A program made the position numbers and the translations under genes. The notes beneath the pieces are model-generated. The model was not told the DNA's origin, ran no database searches, and saw only the letters and a list, made by a program, of their open reading frames with translations. Shown here piece by piece: positions 53,981 to 64,000 of a DNA stretch of 64,000 nucleotides (positions are counted from its first letter, which is position 1; each line of letters opens with the position of its first letter). This stretch comes from Muraenolepis orangiensis (taxonomy: Eukaryota; Chordata; Actinopteri; Gadiformes; Muraenolepididae): contig CM051015.1 in the NCBI GenBank assembly GCA_027704905.1, positions 13,362,920 through 13,426,919 on the forward strand, written 5' to 3'.

Positions 53981-54853
53981 GAGGCAGATGCTTGGCTACT
54001 TTTGTTTAAAGTTTTGTATTTCGTATTTCTCAAACTGTGGTCAACATGGATAACATCATGCCGTCCTATTGTTCTGTTTTTGTTTGTACAGGATATCGGG
54101 TTGCTAAAGCGGCTGCAATCACATTCATTCTGTAGCTGCGTTAGACGTTGTAATCCCCATCTTCGCGGAACATATGCCAGACGGTAATCTTCGTGAGCCT
54201 GTTCTGGTAAGTTTTCATTAATACTACATGAGTCAACTCGGAAAATGGTTGTTTAGTAACCAGTACTGTGGGTGCTCAGAGAAGCAGATATAAGCTTGGC
54301 TACTTTTGATTTTCAGAGTTTCATATTTTACACTGTGGGCTATGTGGATAACATCATGCCGTGTCATTGTTTTCTGTGCCTCGTCGTACAGAATATCGAA
54401 TTGCTAAAGCGACCGCAATCGCATTTCACATAACTTATCAGCATTGTTAAACAGCAGCTCTAATGGAGCCCTACATATGACATAAAAGTCTGTATTAGCA
54501 TCAAAATAACATATTGAATAAAAAACAAGCTTTGTATCAATACAATTTTCTTTGCCAGTTAGTTGCCTGCTATCAACACATGTGGCATTAAGAAAGCCTC
54601 CAGTGAAAAAGTCCACCATGGCTTTGATACTAGATTTTACTTTAGATTTTTTTAATACATTTGCTGAACTTTTTCAATCCTGTCCATGTTAGCATAATTT
54701 ATCCATGGTCTGTAACAGTTGATAACAGAGATTGTTTGGTGGGTTTGTATCTTATCATGGACTGTACCATCTTCTGTAGCTGCTGCAGATGTTGTAATAG
54801 TGATAGTAATAGACAGTAATCTTGTTAGCCTGCTGTGTAAACTCTGGTAGTTT
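53981..54853. repeat. Partial ~300-bp tandem duplication, second copy interrupted
   Basis: Copy 1 (about 53981-54215) and copy 2 (from about 54287) share GCTTGGCTACTTTTG, GTGGATAACATCATGCCGT-like sequence, and a TTGCTAAAGCG word. Copy 2 stops matching at about 54427, and its continuation (TGTAGCTGCTGCAGATGTTG, compare copy 1 TGTAGCTGCGTTAGACGTTG) reappears at about 54774-54853. About 345 bp of unrelated sequence sits between. Confidence 0.8.
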
Positions 54854-54917
54854 GGTAGTTTAGGGACGGAAAAACTGCATTAATAAACATCGCCATGAAC
54901 CTATTTGTCAAAATGAC

Positions 54918-55510
54918 TTGGGAGTCATTTGTAGGCTTTTGTTGAAGGAATCGGTGGAACGTTCCTTTAAGGTCACCGTAAGACATGCTTATAACACTGC
55001 AGATGACATCTTTCCTGTCCTAGGGAACCGCTATGGAAACCAAACATCTATCACCATTGAGATAGTGGAGGAGTTACAGAAGATGCCAGCTGTCAGAAAT
55101 CATCAGCCCCAAAAAATAGTGGAGTTGATTCAAGCTGTAGAAAAGGCGCTTCAAGACTTGAGTGACCTTGGAGATACAGGAGCCATTAAGAATCCACTGG
55201 TAATAAAATAAATTGAAAGCAAACTTCCGGAGTCTCTCAAGAAGGAGTGGCTTGTCCATGTTGCCGTCAAGAGAAATGCTGTGGCACGGGAAAATCGGTT
55301 TGACAGTCTGTTGTCATTCCTCAAAAAGCAAGAGAGCATATATGAACAGCTTGAGAAACTGAGGGACTAGGAGCCAAGTTGGAGAGAAACCTGCGCTGAG
55401 CCAAGGTATGCCAGAATCAAGGCTACCAATTCAGGTGACAACCATGCAGGGTGCATAGTCTGTGGCGATGTCAAGCACAAAAATAAGCTCTATTTTTGCA
55501 AGGCTGACTG
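54918..55510 (+). pseudogene. BEL/Pao gag-like remnant
   Basis: The frames contain the features of a BEL/Pao Gag N-terminal region: LLLKESVERSF, then LGNRYGNQTSITIEIVEELQ, KIVELIQAVEKALQDL and ESKLPESLKKEW, a helical nucleic-acid-binding-type segment. Stops at about 55211 and 55370 break it. The start is already mid-domain, so the N-terminus is missing or diverged. Confidence 0.65.
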
Positions 55511-55519
55511 AGAAAATGG

Positions 55520-55810
55520 CTGCAGTATGAAGACTCGGTGCATGCAAGAAATGTTTGGAGCTCCATGATGACCGTACACACTGCAAATCCGGCTACCTGT
55601 GTAAGGACCAAGACGGCAAGGATGAAGGTGCTTCAGAGCATCATTATTATCTGTGCCCCAAAGCTGACCTGAAAAGAGGCAACGCAGGGTGGAAACCTGG
55701 TCCACAGGAGGTAGACCTGGTCCACAGGAGGATAAAGGTGAGAAGAAATACACTGAAAAGCAAGAAAAGTTATTTAGCTAACTTTCCCCAGTTGGCAAAG
55801 TCGTGATGTA
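55520..55810 (+). pseudogene. BEL/Pao Cys/His-rich gag fragment
   Basis: A frame reads CKKCLELHDDRTHC followed by KSGYLCKDQDGKDEGASEHH and LCPKADLK, giving Cys/His spacing like a zinc knuckle-like region after BEL/Pao gag. Downstream it repeats VDLVHRR-type sequence. It is broken by stops upstream. Confidence 0.55.
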
Positions 55811-55909
55811 TTTTCAAATGCTGCATCAAGATCCCTCGGCACTGTGAAGGATCAGCCGGGCCTTCTCATGGAAAGTGGCTTACATGAACTGCCAGTGATT
55901 ATGATGCTC

Positions 55910-56620
55910 CTTTAGGTCACAGCCAATTCCGGACAAAAATTCGGAACTTTAATTGATTTGGCCTCAGACACCAATTACATAACCCACAAGGCTGCAAACA
56001 GACTGAACCTCAGAAGTGAATAAATCACTCTTGTTGTCCATGGGGTTGGGGGAATGAAGGTTCACGTGGAGACGATGCACTCTCAAATCTCACCAGCTGG
56101 TTTGTTATGGACTCGATAGCATTGCAGACGTCCACAAAGGTGTGACTGCAAGAAAGTTGCAGAGATTCTTTCCAGACATACCACTAAGTGAGCTTGCGTG
56201 ACCTAAAGAGATCAATCTGCTCATAAGCCATAGAGAAGGCCAGCTAGCACCTCAGAGAGTTTGAGTCATTGGAGACCTTGTGCTGTGGGATGGACCACTA
56301 GGAAAGCCGGTCAGAGGGACTCATCCAGAGCTATTTAAGGAGTTAGCTATGTCTGCTCCCATGTCACTTCGTCAGGTCATAAAGGCCATAAAAAAGATGT
56401 ACAATTCTGTTTGGCAGGAGGACCGAGAAGTCCATTGATTCCTTTGGCGTGACTTTGAGGGTAAGGAGCTTGAAGAATACGCAATCACCAGGGTAAACAT
56501 CGGCAATAAACCAGCAGGGTGCCAAACTGCCAATCTACCTTTCTTCATTCACCTCAAAGAAGAGTGCCAGGAACTCCTACATAATAGTTCTGTGGATGAC
56601 ATTCTTACTTCTCACAACAA
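55910..56620 (+). pseudogene. BEL/Pao protease and reverse transcriptase remnant
   Basis: A protease-like stretch reads GTLIDLASDTNYITHKAANR (about 55945-56004) followed by VVHGVGGMKVHVET. RT frames include LVLWDGPLGKPVRGTHPELF, ITRVNIGNKPAGC and NSSVDDILTS, where VDD at 56592-56600 is the catalytic motif C of LTR retrotransposon RTs. Many stops are present and long parts of RT are missing, so it cannot be active. Confidence 0.7.
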
Positions 56621-56939
56621 CTTTGACTAGTTGAAAGCTATCACAGCAAATGTAGAGCGGATCCTGAGGGCTGGGGGTTTCAAGCTCAAGCCTTGGGTCT
56701 TTTCTGGGCAAAGTGGGAGGGAAGAATGCAGTGACAACACAGATGAGAAGCTGGATAACATCAGGGCAAAGTAATTTGTGTAACCAAATCAAATGTGCGA
56801 TGATGACAACAAGGCACTTGGTCTAGGTCTTGAAATGAAGACAGCTGCTCAGCCAGGTATCAGGGCTATACGACCCCATTGGACTTTTGACTCCTGCTAA
56901 GTAGAAGGGAGTTATTCTGGTACAGAGAGCATTCCAAGA

Positions 56940-57460
56940 GGCGAAAAGTGAGGGTTGTGCAGTCAAAGACACTTGGGACATGTCTCTCTCAGAAAGTCTC
57001 AGGGAAGATTGATCGAGCTCTTTGCTCTTTGTATGTCCAGCTTGGAAAAGTTAAGTTCACCAGGGCACTAACTCCTTCATGCTTTACAGGGGAGCCATGG
57101 GCAATCACATTCTCTGATGGAAGTGAGAATGCATACGGAGTAGTGATGTACCTAGGTGGAACTCTGTTCAAGGCCCATTCATTAGGCTGGTGGAGTCCAA
57201 AGCCAAACTCACTCCCTTGGATCAGAAAGCTGATGCAGTGAAGGCAGAAGAGTGCGGAGCAATGTTTTCCTGCCGGTTGAAGAGGTACTTTGAGCTGCAC
57301 AGCCAATCCAGGTTGAGAGGTGATACCATTTTGTGGATAGCCAAACAGTCCTTGGTGCAGTACAGCAAGAAAGCTATGGCTTTCAAACTTTCTTTGCAAA
57401 TCGGATTGGAGCGGTGCAAAGCAGCTCAAGGATCCTGGATTGGTGGTTGATTCCTGACCC
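56940..57460 (+). pseudogene. BEL/Pao RNase H remnant
   Basis: The frame at 56948-57241 reads TFSDGSENAYGVVMYLGGTL, the BEL/Pao RNase H start with its catalytic Asp. It is followed in a second frame by KLTPLDQKADAVKAEECGAM. Then DSQTVLGAVQQESYGFQTFF and IADIITRGANPQELDKGSEW, the connection to integrase, appear at 57333-57530. Frame changes separate these blocks. Confidence 0.75.
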
Positions 57461-57585
57461 GCAGAACATTGCTGACATAATCACCCGGGGTGCCAACCCT
57501 CAAGAACTGGATAAAGGCTCAGAGTGGCAGGATGGGCCGAAGTTCTTGAGTTTACCAGTGAATGAGTGGTCAATGAAGTCAGCTA

Positions 57586-58416
57586 ATGGGATCGACCTCT
57601 GCCAGAGAGAATATCAACAAGTTGCAAAAGATGAGAAGGAAGGCCTTGGTCATAAGGTGGAGAAGAATTGCCCAGAAAGTTGTTGACTGTTGCGTTGGCT
57701 GCAGGAAGGCGAAAGAAAAGAGTTGTCGGCAAGTTATGGGAGGCCTGCCGCCAGAAAGAAGGGAACATGCTAAACCGTTTGAGTCCACAACTGAAGACCT
57801 CTTCGGCCCCTACCAAGTAAAAGATTATGTCAAAAAAAGAGTGACCCTGAAGGCCTGGGGGGCTGTCTTTTGCTGTATGGCCAGCAGAGCCATCCACATT
57901 GAGCTGGTGAACTCTGTATCAACTGAAGGGTTTCTGATGGCCTATCAAAGGTTGACAGCAATCATCCAAAGAAGATCTTGTCAGATCCAGGCACTCATTT
58001 TGGGAGCGAAACCAGTCTTGGAAGAGCTGTACAGATTATTGGGCGGCCAGGACAGAGTCGCTCTAGAGGACACTGCAGCAAAGAATGAAACAGAGTGGAT
58101 GTGGAAGATCCATCCTGCTGATTTTCCACACAGAAATGGTGCTGCAGAATATGCCGTACACATTGTGAAGAGGGCACTCCAAAGCCTTGGGAAGGGATCT
58201 GTGCTAAGTTACAGTGAATTCCAGACATCTCTTTACTTGGCAGCAAATCTAGCAAATGAGCATCCAATCGATGCCAGGGTACAGAGCCTGGAGGATTGTG
58301 TTCAATATGTAACACCTAATACTCTACTGCTCGGTCGAGCATCTCAGAGCGGTGATTTTAAGGCTTTTGACTTTACCTGCTACCCCTACAAGACACTCAG
58401 GGCAATGCAATTATAA
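57586..58416 (+). pseudogene. BEL/Pao integrase (276-codon frame, damaged)
   Basis: The frame holds a zinc-binding tail CVGC (residues 36-39). The core includes FESTTEDLFGPYQVKDYV, with the first catalytic Asp at residue 71, and AVFCCMASRAIHIELV. The third catalytic Glu is probably residue 188 in HRNGAAEYAVHIVKRAL. The region of the second Asp (residues about 127-143) is read in a different frame: the DNA near 57970-58015 encodes SDPGTHFG in another phase, so two compensating indels have removed this Asp from the frame. Integrases join the element DNA to chromosomes. A C-terminal domain follows in the next frame. Confidence 0.8.
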
Positions 58417-58620
58417 GTGGAAAAGTTTTGGAAGAACTGGAGTCAACTCACTGGTCCCAACTTGTTCGTAAGAAGTAAGTGGCACACTACACAGAGAAAT
58501 GTCATGGAGGGGGACGTTGTCTGGTTGTGTGACCAAAATGCTCTGAGGGGATGGTTCAAGCTGGGCAGAGTTGTTAGTACCCATCCAGACAGCAAGGGCA
58601 TAGTGAGGGAGTGTTGATGT
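58417..58620 (+). pseudogene. BEL/Pao integrase C-terminal (DUF5641-like) domain remnant
   Basis: After a stop at 58414 the frame continues with KFWKNWSQLTGPN, KWHTTQRNVMEGDVVWL and GWFKLGRVVSTHPDSKGIVR. This is the pattern of the domain that usually ends BEL/Pao Pol (often called DUF5641). In-frame stop codons flank it. Confidence 0.75.
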
Positions 58621-58883
58621 GAGTCTTTCCAAGCTACTGCGTTCCAGTGGCAAGAGGATTAAAAGCAAAGCATCCAGGCTCTGTGGTGCAAAAGGAGAAG
58701 ATCCAAGCCACCTTCCTTCACAGGGATGTCAGACGGTTGATTGTCTTACTACCTGTCGAGGAGCAGATGGTAAAGTCAAGGCTGTAATACTACTTGTATT
58801 TGGTGAGTAAACCCCATTTTTTTAAGTTTGTCTTTCAAAGTGGCGATCTTGCCATTGAGTCAATGGGAAGATCGGGTGGGAGG

Positions 58884-59883
58884 TGTTAAGTCAAACTATA
58901 CATTTGAGATTACATTTGCATTTCTAAAATAAAATAAAATGATTCACAAATAACACATTTAAGTTTTCAAGAAGCCACAGGCAATTAAAGCATCCACGGA
59001 GCAGAACCAAGGGAAAATCAATCAGCCTCGTTAAGTGCTACCTGGTGTGTTTGAAGCGGCTACGTCACACAGAGGAAGCAACCTGAAAAGCAATTAGACG
59101 CAGATGAACGCTGGACAAAGGAGTTTTGGAATACTACATGAAGTAATTGCTTAGAATGTTTGTATCAGTATTTTGAGAAGCAGAACCAATTGTGCTGAAC
59201 TGATTTTAAATCTACGAAGTTCGGAGAGGCAGCCGGTAAGAAGACAACCTTTTATAAGCTTGTTGCCGCTGCTATTTGTGGTAATGTGGTTGCATTCGAT
59301 AATTAGATAGATAGTAAATGCTTTGATGTCACGCTAGCAGGTTGTAAATCTCTGTCTAAAATCGGAATGGTTGTTGTACTGCTGTGCTAAGGAAACGTAG
59401 TTTAACTTTCACAGCTATATGTACTGCCGCTTTGTATTAACCAAGTGTATATTTTTTATGTGACTGTATGACTATGAAATGCTTTACTGGAATGCTGAAA
59501 ATTATACTTAATTGATCTAAATATCTATATCTGTAATATCTATGACTGTTTTTTGCTAAAATGACATTGTGTATTTGCCAATGTCTATTTATGTACAATA
59601 TTTATGTGCAATATTTAGGTATCTTTTATGTATTTTCTTATGTCTTTGTATTTAAAGGTTTTTCACCTAAACCACTAAACCACTAACTACCTAACTGAAT
59701 AACCAACTATCCTACATGAACTAAATACCTACCTGTTTATGGACTATTGAATATATGGCACTTATGGAATTAAGCTCCTGAAACTTGGAAATTAAAAGGA
59801 AAAGAGGAAAAGGAAAAAGTGTTTGTTCATTTGAGTCGAATCCAGTTTGAAATCTTCAAGAAGACAAAAATCCTTATCTTTCA
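58884..59883 (+). mobile_element. Probable BEL/Pao 3' LTR
   Basis: Directly after a purine tract (GGGAAGATCGGGTGGGAGG, 58865-58883) the sequence TGTTAAGTCAAACTATAC begins, as expected for the polypurine tract and LTR start of a BEL/Pao element. The end is uncertain: a CA at 59882-59883 is one option. A poly(A)-signal-like AATTAAA lies near 59790. No matching 5' LTR was recognised upstream of 54918. Confidence 0.5.
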
Positions 59884-60412
59884 AGTTGGGGAAATCTGCA
59901 CAAACGAATCACGTAACTTGACAATCTGCATACTATTTTTGGTTTTGTTGTGCTTGTTTCTTTCATCTTTCCTTAGGAAAGTACAGGAACTGTGGGCACT
60001 AGGCAGTGAGGCAGTGGTACTCGGGGAACATCTGACATTTGCTTGATGCTGTGTGAATGTAGTTATTGCTTCAGTGATGCCTGACATTATTATGTGTGTG
60101 TGTGTGTGACTTCCGTTTCACTTATGTGTGTTTCACAATTTCAAACCATATAACATCAATCAATACATCCATTGAAAACATTGCACGTTTGTAATTTGGT
60201 CTGAGAAACAGCCTGAAAAAAAGGCCTAAATTATCAGTTTTTCTTGGGTGGAGGTAGAGCTTGAAGGTATATTACCATGGGATGAGTGGCATATCATATT
60301 TAATATTTGGAACTATGGATACTTTTTAATGAAAGTTTATGGCTTCTTGACTGGTCATAATATACAGTTCTAGGATGTGGAGCAGTCTTGGATAAAGTCA
60401 TCCTCTTTAAAT
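59884..60412. other. Unannotated sequence
   Basis: A short GT run lies at 60093-60108. No gene is supported. Confidence 0.5.
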
Positions 60413-61692
<1,280 letters not shown>

Positions 61693-64000
61693 TGATCCTG
61701 CCAGCTGATGTGGAAGCAGGACATCAACTTCTGTGTGGACAGTGTTGTTCCCACAGAGACTGTACGCTGTTTCCCCAACAACAAGCCATGGGTCACCCGA
61801 GACATCAAGGTCCTGCTCAATGAGAAGAAGAGGGCCTTCAGAGACGGGGATAGGGAGCAGATGAGGCGGGTTCAGAGGGAGCTGAAGGAAAGGATCCAGC
61901 AGGGCAAAGACAACTACAGGAGGAAGCTGGAGCACAAACTTCAGCAGAACAACCTGAAGGATGTGTGGATTGGCATGAGGAGCATCACTGGCTACAAACA
62001 ACCTGGTAGCCAGACAATAGGGGGGGGTCCTGATCGGGCTAACGAGTTGAATTTGTTTTTCAATAGATTCAATGAGTGGGCTCCGGTCTACCCCCCCTCC
62101 CCCAGCCCCTCTACAACCATTCCCCTCCAGCCCCCCAGCCCTGCTGTCCCCCCTCCCCCACCGTCCCTCTCCAGCGTCAACATACCTGTTCTCTCTCCCC
62201 CACCACCACTACCTCACCCCTCCCCCATCAACACAACAGTGACTCTTCCTGCCCCCACACACGGCACACATACCTTCACAGCTGAGCAGGTGAGGAAAGT
62301 GCTGTGCAGGCTCCATCCAGGCAAGGCTGCTGGTCCTGACGGCGTCAGCCCGAGGGTCCTCAAAACATGTGCTGCCCAGCTGAGTGGAGTCCTGCAGTAC
62401 ATCTTCAACCTGAGCATGAGACTGGAGAGGGTCCCTGTGCTGTGGAAGACATCCTGCCTGGTGCCGGTTCCGAAGAAGGCACGTCCCAGCACCTCAAACG
62501 ACTACAGACCGGTGGCGCTGACGTCCCACGTGGCGAAGTCCTTTGAGAGGCTGGTCCTGTCGCTTCTTCGGCCCCTGGTCAGATCATCGCTGGACCCTCT
62601 TCAGTTTGCCTACCAGCCGAAACTGGGAGTGGAGGACGCCATCATCTTCCTGCTTCATCGTGCCTACGCCCACTTGGACAGACCCGGGAGCACTGTGAGA
62701 ATCATGTTTTTCGACTTCTCCAGTGCGTTCAACACCATCCGGCCTGCCCTGCTGGGGAGTAAGCTGACGGCGATGAAGGTGGACTCTTCCCTGGTGTCCT
62801 GGATTACTGACTATTTGACGGGTCGTCCACAGTTTGTCAGACTGCAGGACTGTGTGTCTGACACTGCGGTCAGCAGCACTGGTGCTCCACAGGGAACGGT
62901 TCTTTCCCCATTCCTGTTCACCCTTTACACCTCAGACTTCCAGTACAACTCTGTGTCCTGCCATCTGCAGAAGTTCTCGGACGACTCTGCAGTTGTTGGT
63001 TGTGTCAGTGAGGGAAACGATGAGGAGTACAGGGGCGTCGTGGACTCCTTCGTTGAGTGGTGTGAGCTGAACCACATGCAGCTCAACACAGACAAGACGA
63101 AGGAGATGGTGGTGGACTTCCGCAGGAGGAAATCTACCCCCACACCCATTTCCATCAAGGGTGTGTCTGCTGAAGTTGTTCAGGAATATAAATACCTGGG
63201 AGTTCATCTGGACAACAAACTGGTCTGGGCCAAGAACTCTGAGGATGTGTACAAGAAGGGCCAGAGCCGTCTCTACTTCCTGCGGAGGCTCCGGTCCTTC
63301 AACGTTTGCAACAAGATGCTGAACATGTTCTACCAGTCGGTGGTAGCCAGTGCCATCTTCTCCGGTGTCGTGTGCTGGGGAAGCAGGTTGAGGTCAGCAG
63401 ACGCCAACAAGATCAGCAGGATTGTCAGGAAGGCTGGCGCTGTCCTGGGGGTCCAGCTGGACTCCTTGTTGGTGGTGTCTGAGAGAAGGATGCTGCGCAA
63501 GCTGCGTAGTATCCTTGACAACAACTCTCACACTCTCCATCAGGTGCTGACCTCATATAGAAGCACCTTCAGCAACAGACTCATTCCACCCAGGTGCACC
63601 ACAGAACGCCACAGGAAGTCCTTTCTTCCTGTGGCCATCAGTCTCTATAATTCGTCTCTTTAATTCATCTACCTCGGGTCGTGAGAGGGACAGTGGAGAC
63701 TCAGTGACCTGAGGCCAACGCACTGTTATTATTATTATTTTTTGGTCAACGCACTGTAAATCCTTTCACTGTAATTTTGCACTGTAAATTCAATTTCACT
63801 TTTCACTTTTCACACTTTTTCAGTATTCATCTGAGTTATTTATTAATATATTATTACTGCCAATTTGCACTATACGTATTGTGTATTGTATATACCTACG
63901 TATTACTGTAATAATACTGGAAATTGTGCAATTTATCTATTCATCTATCAATACATTTAGATTTCATTTAGAGTTATTTTAGTTATATTTTGTTTATACT
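61693..64000 (+). mobile_element. 5'-truncated L2-type LINE, open RT frame, 3' end off window
   Basis: LINE homology starts near 61693 in the endonuclease-RT linker, so the endonuclease is lost by 5' truncation. The RT frame is open to 63663 and is followed by AT-rich 3' UTR (TTTGCACTGTAAATTCAATT-type words, AATATATTATTACTG) that runs to the window edge without a visible tail. Confidence 0.8.
61708..63663 (+). CDS. L2/jockey-type LINE reverse transcriptase, 651 codons, open
   Basis: Non-LTR reverse transcriptase that copies LINE RNA by target-primed reverse transcription. Residues 1-110 are the endonuclease-RT linker, containing NNKPWVTRDIKVLLNEKKRA. Residues about 125-190 are a proline-rich spacer. 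RT starts with KAAGPDGVSPRVLK (about 206-219). NDYRPVALTSHVAKSFERLV lies at about 264-283. Motif A FFDFSSAFNTI holds catalytic Asp336, motif B GAPQGTVLSPFL starts at 392, and motif C is FSDD with Asp425-Asp426. The C-terminus includes LYFLRRLRSFNV and ends at YNSSL. The ATG chosen is the first in frame, but the natural start is upstream and lost: a stop lies at 61693. Full L2 proteins also carry an N-terminal endonuclease, which is absent. No internal stop was found, so the copy is young or recently conserved. L2 placement is from motif style only. Confidence 0.85.
   Translation: MWKQDINFCVDSVVPTETVRCFPNNKPWVTRDIKVLLNEKKRAFRDGDREQMRRVQRELKERIQQGKDNYRRKLEHKLQQNNLKDVWIGMRSITGYKQPGSQTIGGGPDRANELNLFFNRFNEWAPVYPPSPSPSTTIPLQPPSPAVPPPPPSLSSVNIPVLSPPPPLPHPSPINTTVTLPAPTHGTHTFTAEQVRKVLCRLHPGKAAGPDGVSPRVLKTCAAQLSGVLQYIFNLSMRLERVPVLWKTSCLVPVPKKARPSTSNDYRPVALTSHVAKSFERLVLSLLRPLVRSSLDPLQFAYQPKLGVEDAIIFLLHRAYAHLDRPGSTVRIMFFDFSSAFNTIRPALLGSKLTAMKVDSSLVSWITDYLTGRPQFVRLQDCVSDTAVSSTGAPQGTVLSPFLFTLYTSDFQYNSVSCHLQKFSDDSAVVGCVSEGNDEEYRGVVDSFVEWCELNHMQLNTDKTKEMVVDFRRRKSTPTPISIKGVSAEVVQEYKYLGVHLDNKLVWAKNSEDVYKKGQSRLYFLRRLRSFNVCNKMLNMFYQSVVASAIFSGVVCWGSRLRSADANKISRIVRKAGAVLGVQLDSLLVVSERRMLRKLRSILDNNSHTLHQVLTSYRSTFSNRLIPPRCTTERHRKSFLPVAISLYNSSL

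Noticed and set aside
54404..54619. Transposase fragment in the minus frame
   Set aside because: A vague resemblance to a transposase was considered, but no catalytic motif could be identified.

Overview
The window looks like repeat-dense, non-genic DNA from a ray-finned (teleost) fish. The signals behind this are LINEs of the L2/jockey superfamily, a decayed BEL/Pao retrotransposon, hAT-type non-autonomous transposons, fish-type tRNA-derived SINEs, and a very heavy load of long (CA/GT)n and (CT)n microsatellites. Such a load is known from cod-like fishes (Gadiformes), but that placement is inference. I found no convincing host protein-coding gene, rRNA, canonical tRNA gene or CRISPR array. 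Most open frames are microsatellite translations, transposon remnants or chance frames.

Layout. 1-6.4 kb: a long CA array, a G-rich array, a 228-bp CT tract and a 19-bp minisatellite. 6.4-15.5 kb: a minus-strand SINE, a 373-bp hAT MITE (7440-7812), an L2 3' end (8411-8685), a mobile-element-like block (9754-10576) and a 1.1-kb hAT element (14358-15493) carrying its own tandem array and hairpin. 18-23.6 kb: a fish dispersed repeat, a 329-bp CT tract, and a plus-strand L2 copy (21420-23560) interrupted by a minus-strand L2 copy (22188-23112). 26-27 kb: a decayed THAP-like coding fragment and a short opposite-strand frame, each beside ETS-type CCGGAAGT motifs. 28-35 kb: more L2 3' ends and a 49-bp minisatellite. 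35-47.9 kb: mostly featureless sequence with microsatellites and a second SINE. 47.95-51 kb: a nearly full-length decayed L2 LINE with a solo LTR in its 3' UTR. 54-60 kb: a partial tandem duplication, then a BEL/Pao element with gag, protease, RT, RNase H and integrase remnants plus a probable 3' LTR. 61.69-64 kb: a 5'-truncated L2 LINE with a 651-codon open RT frame, continuing off the window.

The coding modules do not work together as a system. They are separate insertions layered in time. The 61.7-kb L2 copy is the least decayed and probably the youngest. The 48-kb, 21-23-kb and BEL/Pao copies are dead. The best second-look items are the nested L2 pair, the open L2 RT frame, the solo LTR inside an L2 copy, the hAT elements with near-perfect 8-bp target duplications, and the THAP/ETS patch at 26-27 kb. 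I saw no clearly novel biological system.
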